Origin: Harmonia axyridis
Taxonomy: Eukaryota; Arthropoda; Insecta; Coleoptera; Coccinellidae
Reading direction: 5' to 3'
Assembly (NCBI RefSeq): GCF_914767665.1
Contig: NC_059508.1
Coordinates: forward strand, 27,341,501-27,405,500
Length of the DNA stretch: 64,000 bases
Part shown: one piece after another, positions 9,545-18,899 of the stretch
Numbering within the stretch: position 1 is the stretch's first letter
Layout of the letters: each line of letters opens with the position of its first letter
Position numbers and translations under genes: made by a program
The notes under the pieces: model-generated
Databases searched by the model: none
What the model was told of the DNA's origin: nothing
The model's input: the letters and a program-made list of their open reading frames with translations, nothing else

Positions 9545-12500
9545 GATAATTCTTCATTAAACAAAAAGAAGGGAATAAGAACAGTCCCTTATGCCAAAGT
9601 GGTTTCCTTAGACACGTGTGTCAAGCTTTCGTCCCTGTGTAATACGATGAAAAGAGTTAGAATGAGAAACATTGAAGGAAATAACAAACAAATGAAATCA
9701 ACAACAGAAGTCAGTCGTGCATTTGTGGTTACAGCAGCAATTGACCTCACTACGTGGGAGATTATACCTGCGTGTCATCCGAGTCCAAGAAAATCAACAA
9801 TGCGGAATGGCTTACTTGGATAATTGATCATTATACAGTAAGAAGGGAATATGAACTGTCCCTTATACCAATGTGGTTTCCATAGACACGTGTGTCAAGC
9901 TTTCGTCCCTGTGTAATACGATGAAAAGAGTTAGAATGAGAAACATTGAAGGAAATAACAAACAAATGAAATCAACAACAGAAGTCAGTCGTGCATTTGT
10001 GGTTACAGCAGCAATTGACCTCACCACGTGGGAGATTATACCTGCGTGTCATCCGAGTCCAAGAAAATCAACAATGTGGAATGGCTTACTTGGATAATTG
10101 ATCATTATACAGAAAGAAGGGAATAAGAACAGTCCCTTATACCAAAGTGGTTTCCTTAGACACGTGTGTCAAGCTTTCGTCCCTGTGTAATACGATGAAA
10201 AGAGTTAGAATGAGAAACATTGAAGGAAATAACAAACAAATGAAATCAACAACAGAAGTCAGTCGTGCATTTGTGGTTACAGCAGCAATTAACCTTACCA
10301 CGTGGGCGATTATAGCTACCTGCGTGACATCAAAGTCTAAGAAAATCAACAATGTGGAATGGCTTACTTGGATAATTGTTCATTAAACAAAAAGAAGGGA
10401 ATAAGAACAGTCCCTTATACCAAAGTGGTTTCCTCAGACACGTATGTCAATCTTTCTTCCCTGTGCAATACGATGAAAATTGTTAGAATGAGAAACATAG
10501 ATGGAAATAACAAACAAATGAAATCAACAACAGAAGTCAGTCGTGCATTTGTGGTTACAGCAGCAATTGACCTTACCACGTGGTAGATTATAGCTACCTG
10601 CGTGACATCCGAGTCCAAGAAAATCAACAATGTGGAATGGCTTACTTGGATAATTGTTCATTGAACAAAAAGAAGGGAATAAGAACAGTCCCTTATACCA
10701 AAGTGGTTTCCTTAGACACGTGTGTCAAGCTTTCGTCCCTGTGCAATACGATGAAAAGAGTTAGGATGAGAAACATTGAAGGAAATAACAAACAAATGAA
10801 ATCAACAACAGAAGTCAGTCGTGCATTTGTGGTTACAGCAGCAATTGACCTCACCACGTGGGAGATTATACCTGCGTGTCATCCGAGTCCAAGAAAATCA
10901 ACAATGTGGAATGGCTTACTTGGATAATTGATCATTATACAGAAAGAAGGGAATAAGAACAGTCCCTTATACCAAAGTGGTTTCCTTAGACACGTGTGTC
11001 AAGCTTTCGTCCCTGTGTAATACGATGAAAAGAGTTAGAATGGGAAACATTGAAGGAAATAACAAACAAATGAAATCAACTACAGAAGTCAGTCGTGCAT
11101 TTGTGGTTACAGCAGCAATTGACCTCACTACGTGGGAGATTATACCTGCGTGTCATCCGAGTCCAAGAAAATCAACAATGCGGAATGGCTTACTTGGATG
11201 ATTGATCATTATACAGTAAGAAGGGAATAAGAACTGTCCCTTATACCAATGTGGTTTCCATAGACACGTGTGTCAAGCTTTCGTCCCTGTGCAATACGAT
11301 GAGAAGTGTTAGAATGAGAAACATTGAAGGAAATAACAAACAAATGAAATCAACAACAGAAGTCAGCCGTCCAATTGTGGTTACAGCAGCAATTGACCTT
11401 ACCACGTGGGAGATTATAGCTACCCGCGTGTCATCCGAGTCCAAGAAACTCAACAATGTGGAATGGCTTACTTGGATAATTGTTTATTAAACAAAAAGAA
11501 GGGAATAAGAACAGTCCCTTTCACCAATGTGATTTCCTTAGACACGTGTGTCAAGCTTTCGTCCCTGTGCAATACGATGAAAAGAGTTAGAATGAGAAAC
11601 ATTGAAGGATATAACAAACAAATGAAATCAAAAATAGAAGTCAGTCGTGCTTTTGTGGTTACAGCAGCAATTAACCTTACCACGTGGGCGATTATAGCTA
11701 CCTGCGTGACATCAGAGTCTAAGAAAATCAACAATGTGGAATGGCTTACTTGGATAATGGTTCATTAAACAAAAAGAAGGGAATAAGAACAGTCCCTTAT
11801 ACCAAAGTGGTTTCCTCAGACACGTATGTCAATCTTTCTTCCCTGTGCAATACGATGAAAAGTGTTTGAATGAGAAACATAGATGGAAATAACAAACAAA
11901 TGAAATCAACAACAGAAGTCAGTCGTGCATTTGTGGTTACAGCAGCAATTGACCTTACCACGTGGTAGATTATAGCTACCTGCGTGACATCCAAGTCCAA
12001 GAAAATCAACAATGTGGAATGGCTTACTTGGATAATTGTTCATTGAACAAAAAGAAGGGAATAAGAACAGTCCCTTATACCAAAGTGGTTTCCTTAGACA
12101 CGTGTGTAAAGCTTTTGTCCCTGTGCAATACGATGAAAAGAGTTAGGATGAGAAACATTGAAGGAAATAACAAACAAATGAAATCAACAACAGAAGTCAG
12201 TCGTGCATTTGTGGTTACAGCAGCAATTGACCTCACCACGTGGGAGATTATACCTGCGTGTCATCCTCGTCCAAGAAAATCAACTATGTGGAATGGCTTA
12301 CTTGGATAATTGATCATTATACAGAAAGAAGGGAATAAGAACAGTCCCTTATACCAAAGTGATTTCCTTAGACACGTGTGTCAAGCTTTCGTCCCTGTGT
12401 AATACGATGAAAAGAGTTAGAATGAGAAACATTGAAGGAAATAACAAACAAATGAAATCAACAACAGAAGTCAGTCGTGCATTTGTGGTTACAGCAGCAA

Positions 12501-14418
12501 TTGACCTTACCACGTGGAAGATTATAGCTACCTGCGTGACATCCGAGTCCAAGAAAATCAACAATGTGGAATGGCTTACTTGGATAATTCTTCATTAAAC
12601 AAAAAGAAGGGAATAAGAACAGTCCCTTATACCAAAGTGGTTTCCTTAGACACGTGTGTCAAGCTTTCGTCCCTGTGTAATACGATGAAAAGAGTTAGAA
12701 TGAGAAACATTGAAGGAAATAACAAACAAATGAAATCAACAACAGAAGTCAGTCGTGCATTTGTGGTTACAGCAGCAATTGACCTCACTACGTGGGAGAT
12801 TATACCTGCGTGTCATCCGAGTCCAAGAAAATCAACAATGCGGAATGGCTTACTTGGATAATTGATCATTATACAGTAAGAAGGGAATGAGAACTGTCCC
12901 TTATACCAATGTGGTTTCCATAGACACGTGTGTCAAGCTTTCGTCCCTGTGTAATACGATGAAAAGAGTTAGAATGAGAAACATTGAAGGAAATAACAAA
13001 CAAATGAAATCAACAACAGAAGTCAGTCGTGCATTTGTGGTTACAGCAGCAATTGACCTCACCACGTGGGAGATTATACCTGCGTGTCATCCGAGTCCAA
13101 GAAAATCAACAATGTGGAATGGCTTACTTGGATAATTGATCATTATACAGAAAGAAGGGAATAAGAACAGTCCCTTATACCAAAGTGGTTTCCTTAGACA
13201 CGTGTGTCAAGCTTTCGTCCCTGTGTGATACGATGAAAAGAGTTAGAATGAGAAACATTGAAGGAAATAACAAACAAATGAAATCAACAACAGAAGTCAG
13301 TCGTGCATTTGTGGTTACAGCAGCAATTAACCTTACCACGTGGGCGATTATAGCTACCTGCGTGACATCAAAGTCTAAGAAAATCAACAATGTGGAATGG
13401 CTTACTTGGATAATTGTTCATTAAACAAAAAGAAGGGAATAAGAACAGTCCCTTATACCAAAGTGGTTTCCTCAGACACGTATGTCAATCTTTCTTCCCT
13501 GTGCAATACGATGAAAATTGTTAGAATGAGAAACATAGATGGAAATAACAAACAAATGAAATCAACAACAGAAGTCAGTCGTGCATTTGTGGTTACAGCA
13601 GCAATTGACCATACCACGTGGGAGATTATAGCTACCTGCGTGACATCCGAGTCCAAGAAAATCAACAATGTGGAATGGCTTACTTGGATAATTGTTCATT
13701 AAACAAAAAGTGGGGAATAAGAACAGTCCCTTATACCAAAGTGGTTTCCTTAGACACGTGTGTCAAGCTTTCGTCCCTGTGCAATACGATGAAAAGAGTT
13801 AGGATGAGAAACATTGAAGGAAATAACAAACAAATGAAATCAACAACAGAAGTCAGTCGTGCATTTGTGGTTACAGCAGCAATTGACCTCACCACGTGGG
13901 AGATTATACCTGCGTGTCATCCGAGTCCAAGAAAATCAACAATGTGGAATGGCTTACTTGGATAATTGATCATTATACAGAAAGAAGGGAATAAGAACAG
14001 TCCCTTATACCAAAGTGGTTTCCTTAGACACGTGTGTCAAGCTTTCGTCCCTGTGTAATACGATGAAGAGAGTAAGAATGAGAAACATTGAAGGAAATAA
14101 CAAACAAATGAAATCAACAACAGATGTCAGTCGTGCATTTGTGGTTACAGCAGCAATTGACCTTACCACGTGGGAGATTATACCTGCGTGTCATCCGAGT
14201 CCAAGAAAATCAACAATGTGGAATGGCTCACTTGGATAATTGTTCATTAAACAAAAAGAAGGGAATAAGAACAGTCCCTTATACCCAAGTGGTTTCCTTA
14301 GACAAGTGTGTCAAGCTTTCGTCCCTGTGCAATACGATGAAAAGAGTTAGGATGAGAAACATTGAAGGAAATAACAAACAAATGAAATCAACAACAGAAG
14401 TCAGTCGTGCATTTGTGG
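9545..14418. repeat. Satellite array between block A and the LTR element
   Basis: About 17.7 monomers of 274 or 278 bp. The longer class reads TAGCTACCTGCGTGACATC where the shorter reads TACCTGCGTGTCATC. The first 3,038 bp (11 monomers) repeat at 12583 onward, so an 11-mer higher-order period exists. Within it, 12583-12945 is a single copy of the 363 bp that flanks the NUMT blocks on both sides. The array is interrupted at 14418 inside TTTGTGG of a monomer by the LTR element. It contains no gene. Confidence 0.95.
14415..14418. repeat. Target-site duplication GTGG, left copy
   Basis: GTGG precedes the LTR end TGTGACGG here and follows the other end at 21548-21551. Uninterrupted monomers read TTTGTGGTTACAGC with one GTGG. 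A 5-bp reading, GTGGT, is possible if the element end is shifted by one base. Confidence 0.85.
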
Positions 14419-15039
14419 TGTGACGGCGACTTTCTTCGGATTGATGATTGTTTACTATTTCTCTCCTATATTACCTCGGGCGCCAATTGCGATAGGTTTT
14501 ATAAGGTCGCAATTCCTTACGTCGCTCACTATTATCGACCCTGGGTAGCTTTTAAACAGTTGGAGAAGGGTTCGATTCAATCTAAGGTAAGAGCGATTGA
14601 CCAGTGGTGATTTATTTCGCTAAACGGCAGTAAATGTCTATGAGATAAATAAAAGACACCCTGACGAAACACACTATATTTAACAATATCCGTTCCCTTA
14701 TGTACAACACCAAATTATATACAATACTATCCTATATATACAATAATGCAAAAGGCTACTAAACACCAAAAGCAAATATTTACAATGCAACACGGTACGG
14801 AACGAGAACTAAGCGAGGTGAGCAGGTGGCGTATATCAAGCAGCAGAAATGAGTAAGCAGTGAGCAAGCAAATTGAGCGATGATAAAAATGGTTAAGTGC
14901 GGACAAGCGTGGAAAGCATGCAGATTGGCGTGTGAAATGCAGTCTAATAAGTCAGATGTGACTACCTATCCTGTGTTCCGTACGGTCCGGTTCGATACCT
15001 CTTTATAAGAAACAGCAAGCCTGAACAATATCTTCGAAT

Positions 15040-16620
15040 CAGGTCTTGTATCGGCGCATCCACCAAAATGGATATTAAGTCAGACTGGGCAGGGTGACTC
15101 ACCGAAATGACCACGGTGATCAGTGAATCGGAAATACGCGACCCCTCTCCACAAGATAAGGAATTCCGTCTGGTGGTCCCAAATAAGAGTTGCTCGCAAT
15201 AAGGGACCCGACACACGGATTCCACTTGAGAAAGTTGGGTCTTAGAAACAGATTTCAATCAGGGTACTCGTCGGCGCATCCACCAAAATAAATCTCAAGT
15301 CAGACTGGGCAGGGTGTCTCACCGAAATGACCACGGTGATCCGTGAATCGGAAATAAGCGACCCCGCTCCACAGGATAAGGAATTCTGTCTGGTGGTCCC
15401 AAATAAGAGTTGCTCGCAATAAGGGACCCGACACACAGATTCCACCTGAGAAAGTTGGGTCTTAGAAACAGATTTCAATCAGGGTATTTGTCGGCGCATC
15501 CACCAACATAAATCTAAGAAATAAATTTCGTTCGGGGTATACACTGACGCATCCACCAATTCCAGACTCGAGTCAGACCGGACAGGGTAATTCGCCGAAA
15601 AGGCTGCTGTGATCCGGAGATCGGAATTTAGCGACCCCTCTCCCCAAGATAAGGAGTTATGCCTGGTAGTTCCAAATAAGAGTTGCTCGCAATAAGGAAC
15701 CGGACAGACAAACTCCACTCGAGAAAGAAAGATCTAAGAAATAAATTTCACTCAGGGTATACTTCGGCGCATCCACCAATTCACGACTCGAGTCAGACCG
15801 GACAGGGTAATTAGCCCAAAACACCGCGGTGATCCGGAGATCGGAAATTAGCGACCCCTCTCCTCAAGATAAGGAGCTCTGCCTGGTAGTTCCAAATAAG
15901 AGTTGCTCGCAATAAGGAACCGGACAGACAAACTCCACTTGAGAAAGAAAGATCTAAGAAATAAATTTCGTTCAGGGTATACTGTGGCGCATCCACCAAT
16001 TCACGACTCGAGTCAGACCGGACAGGGTAATTAGCCCAAAACACTGCTGTGATCCGGAGATCGGAAATTAGTGACCCCTCTCCTCAAGATAAGGAGTTCT
16101 GCCTGGTAGTTCCAAATAAGAGTTGCTCGCAATAAGGAACCGGACAGACAAACTCCACTTGAGAAAGAAAGATCTAAGAAATGAATTTCGTTCAGGGTAT
16201 ACTTTGGCGCTTCCACCAATTCTAGACTCGAGTCAGACCGGACAGGGTAATTAGCCCAAAACACTGCTGTGATCCGGAGATCGGAAATTAGCGACCCCTC
16301 TCCTCAAGATAAGGGACTTTGCCTGGTAGTTCCAAATAAGAGTTGCTCGCAATAAGGAACCGAACAGACAAACTCCACTTGAGAAAGAAAGATCAAAGAA
16401 ATAAATCTCACTTACGGTATACCTCGGCGCATCCACCAATTAACGACTCGAGTCGGACCGGACAGGATAATTAACCTTAAAGACCGCAGTGATCCGGAGA
16501 TCGGAAATAAACGACCCCTCTCCCCAAGATAAGGAGTTCTGCCTGGTAGTTCCAAATAAGAGTTGCTCGCAATAAGGAACCGAACAGACAAACTCCACTT
16601 GAGAAAGAAAGATCTTAGAA
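15040..16620. repeat. 220-bp tandem repeat inside the 3' LTR, seven units
   Basis: The landmark GAGTTGCTCGCAATAAG starts at 15187, 15407, 15680, 15900, 16120, 16340 and 16560. All intervals are 220 bp except one of 273, which holds a partial extra copy of the GGCGCATCCACCAA segment. The two units at the left end are diverged from the others (GGGACCCGACACAC against GGAACCGGACAGAC). Confidence 0.94.
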
Positions 16621-17287
16621 ATAAAATAAATTACAAATAAATCACACTCGGAAAGTATCGATGGAACACAGGAAAGTCACCGATAATACAGACAGGAATA
16701 AAACGGTTCTTACCAATCCTAAGAATTTCCCACTTCACTACATGAACTCAAATTCTTTTCGTGTACGGGCTAAGTGTCAAATTCACGAATATAAAATACG
16801 GCACTAAAACGTCCAACGTTCAAAAGAAAAATTGCAAACTAAAAATTAAACTCTAAATTGTTACTCAAGAAAATCCGCTCAATAATTATGAAAATATATA
16901 GCTCGAAGACGCCGACAGGAGTAAATCGGAAAATATCTTAATACTTCGAAGACACCGGCAAGAATAATCCTCCTTTTCCGAAATATTTCACTTGTAATCT
17001 CGGTTGGAAGGGGAAAATTTCGAGTCTTGAAATCGGCGGTGTACCTATGAAAAACGAACGACAACATGTAAAAAAGAACATATTGAAGAGATAACGTCTA
17101 TCGCGTTGTCGCTCGAAAGTTTTTATACATAGGCTGATATTTTAAATTGCATCGTTATATTTTCATGAAATAAATAAATCAGAAATTATTCCAAATGAAA
17201 ATTTTTGAATTGGACGAAAAAAAAACCTTCACTGCTCTCAATTAAAATTTTATTTTCACCTACTCAGATGACTGGTAGAATATGATG

Positions 17288-17492
17288 GAATTCTAAACCT
17301 GGGGCAAATTATACTGGGTGATTCTAATAAAATAATTATTGAATTCTAAACCTGGGTAAATTATACCAGGTGATTCTAATAAAATAATTATTGAATTCTA
17401 AACCTGGGTAAATTATACCAGGTGATTCTAATAAAATAATTACTGAATTCTTAACCTGGGCTAAATTATACCGGGTGATTCTAGTAACGAAA
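17288..17492. repeat. 52-bp tandem repeat with inverted repeats near the LTR 5' end
   Basis: GAATTCTAAACCTGGG or close variants start at 17288, 17341, 17393 and 17445. Each unit contains ACCTGGGTAAATTATACCAGGT or a variant, able to form a hairpin. The same array lies in the other LTR at 21329-21533. On the element strand this is the first part of the LTR (U3), where promoter elements would normally be. Confidence 0.88.
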
Positions 17493-17506
17493 TTCACTTC
17501 GTTACA

Positions 17507-17520
17507 CACCCCCCTTACTT
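17507..17520 (-). other. Polypurine tract of the LTR retrotransposon
   Basis: On the element strand AAGTAAGGGGGGTG sits directly against the 3' LTR start TGTAACG. A purine-rich run at this place primes plus-strand DNA synthesis in LTR elements. A second purine-rich stretch (GGGGAAG) adjoins it. Confidence 0.85.
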
Positions 17521-17580
17521 CCCCAAAAAAAAACGAAAGTTTTTTTTTTGTCACCACCTGCTACCCCGCTGTTCAGAAAT

Positions 17581-17877
17581 CTATTGGCAGACGGCCAATA
17601 TAACCCCTGGATGAATCTTCAATGACCAGCGATGGAGGTTCGTCGCGGGTCGCAGCAGCTCGCATTGGATTCCAATGGACTCGGGGTTCGGCTGGTCTGA
17701 TCTCGCTTGCTGATTGCGGTTTTCATCAGCGCGCGATGGCTCCACTTGTCGTCTCGTTTGGACTCGACTATCTTGGGGGAACTCTTTCGGGCACAAGTAT
17801 TCCCTGGACATTACCCCTCGCAGTCTTGGCCAGTTGTCGAATGCTTCCACCACCAGCTCGTCTAGGAGTGCTAACAT
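17581..17877 (-). CDS. Unidentified 98-codon ORF in the retrotransposon interior
   Basis: An ATG-started frame between the integrase fragment and the polypurine tract, beginning MLALLDELVVEAFDNWPRLR and ending at TAG. The first 20 or so residues look helical. The middle is rich in Arg, Gln, Asn and Ser, as in a disordered or nucleic-acid-binding region. I recognise no domain. It could be an accessory frame, the rest of a longer 3' gene, or chance. A longer reading would start at TTG four codons upstream. Plus-strand frames over the same bases are less convincing. Confidence 0.35.
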   Translation of the reverse strand: MLALLDELVVEAFDNWPRLRGVMSREYLCPKEFPQDSRVQTRRQVEPSRADENRNQQARSDQPNPESIGIQCELLRPATNLHRWSLKIHPGVILAVCQ

Positions 17878-18137
17878 GGAATCCACCAACCTGACATTGA
17901 ATAGGTCCTACTACTTTCTAGACATGTCTATTCTGAAACATAAAAGGATTAGTGACCATTCTTATGGATTCCCCCACGACCTACGACGACCCACTTCGGA
18001 CTCCAACATAAGGACGTCTTGATGGACGGCCTCACACTCTGGGAGTCGAAATTCGCATTGTGGTCCCATCTACAGAAGAGGCGGATGATTTGACCGCCAA
18101 AGATCGGGGCTTCTCAGAAAACGAGCGGCTAACACGG
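17878..18137. other. Retrotransposon interior between integrase and the 98-codon ORF, nothing recognised
   Basis: About 260 bp with stops in all minus-strand frames and no recognised motif. Probably untranslated 3' internal sequence of the element. Confidence 0.5.
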
Positions 18138-18652
18138 TTACACCTTATTGGCATGCTCTCCACCTAGCTCATCCTCGTGGAACGGTTTCAAATCTTTCAC
18201 GTGGATATGACGGAGGCATTTACCCGACTCGCTTTTCAAGTCGTAAACCACTGGAGATATGACCTTAGTAACGGTATACGGACCAGAATATTTGGGCGCT
18301 AATTTAGATGCAAAGCCTTCTGCCGCCGACGACAACGGATGTTCTCGACGCAAAACTTTGTCACCTACCCGGCACGACCACGCTCTCCTTCGGAGATTAT
18401 AATACCGACTCTGTTGGTTGAATGCACGAGCCAGCTGGAGTCTAACAAACTCCCGGGTCTCTTGGAGTCGCTTGATGCGATTTGCGTATTGGCCTACCCC
18501 TTGGACCTGTGGTTCTTCCGTTGATTTCTCTGCATCAACTTTGGTTCCTGATGTCCGACGGTTCGTTTCTGGGGAGTGAACCTCCCGACCGAAATTCAGG
18601 AACGCCGGTGTGAATCCGGTGGACTCATGTTTGGCAGAATTCAACGCGAAAG
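18138..18652 (-). pseudogene. Integrase C-terminal fragment of Ty3/gypsy Pol
   Basis: About 170 codons representing the end of Pol. The fragment opens with LNSAKHESTGFTPAFLNFGR, the conserved stretch at the end of the gypsy integrase core. A likely helical linker with many Arg and Gln follows. Next come WSCRVGDKVLRR and KYSGPYTVTKVISPVVYDL, the GPY/F module, and then RHIHVKDLKPF, which is typical of the extreme C-terminus. Integrase inserts the element's DNA, but the zinc-binding region and the D,D(35)E catalytic core are missing here. The reading frame has no start of its own: the nominal start is a TTG that reads as Leu in the family pattern. Upstream it is fused, out of frame, to the Gag fragment. 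Confidence 0.9.
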
Positions 18653-18802
18653 TCAGTCTCTTTCCATGGGACAGAACTGTACATCCTGTGCCAACACCTT
18701 CCTCAGTTCCTTCCGGTTTTCTTGTACGGTTCTGCCGGCTCTACGGCCACGAGCCTCCAGCTCCCATCTTAACTCTTCCGCTCTCAATCTGTTCACCTCC
18801 AT
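18653..18802 (-). pseudogene. Gag N-terminal fragment of the retrotransposon
   Basis: An ATG-started 49-codon frame about 77 bp downstream of the primer binding site, where gag is expected. It begins MEVNRLRAEELRWELEARG, a pattern like the SAP-type helix pair seen at the N-terminus of many insect retrotransposon Gag proteins. It ends at TGA within MERD, at the deletion junction with integrase sequence. Gag normally forms the particle shell and runs to several hundred residues, so almost all of it is lost. Confidence 0.75.
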
Positions 18803-18878
18803 TATCCTCTGAAAAATATTCTACACAAAAAATACTCTAAAGGGCTCTTCTGTCAGTCCTATAGCAAAAAAAAATCAG

Positions 18879-18896
18879 GTCCCTGCTCGGGCGCCA
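18879..18896 (-). other. Primer binding site, tRNA-Lys type
   Basis: On the element strand TGGCGCCCGAGCAGGGAC lies three bases after the 5' LTR end (CACA). It matches the complement of the 3' end of tRNA-Lys (UUU) at 17 of 18 positions, as I recall that tRNA. This fixes the element's orientation. Confidence 0.9.
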
Positions 18897-18899
18897 ATT

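Larger units (their letters stand above)
14419..17506 (-). repeat. 3' LTR of the retrotransposon (3,088 bp)
   Basis: On the element strand it runs from TGTAACGAAG to GTCGCCGTCACA. It contains seven units of a 220-bp repeat and four of a 52-bp repeat. Compared with the other LTR it has exactly 440 bp more, equal to two 220-bp units. Outside that I noticed only isolated single-base differences, for example near 16316 and near 15714. The minus-strand open frames in 14962-16439 arise from the internal repeats and resemble no known protein. Confidence 0.93.

Noticed and set aside
10170..10200. Possible CENP-B box in the satellite (CTTTCGTCCCTGTG)
   Set aside because: TTTCG is present, but the rest does not match the conserved A and CGGG positions of the box.
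9542..14423. Many open frames of 70-131 codons on both strands in the satellite, encoding near-identical proteins
   Set aside because: They repeat with the 274/278-bp monomer, start and stop at arbitrary monomer positions, change frame with monomer length and show no domain. They are by-products of a satellite poor in stop codons.
14962..16439. Series of minus-strand frames sharing CEQLLFGTTR-like segments
   Set aside because: They come from the 220-bp repeats inside the LTR. Nothing resembles a known protein.
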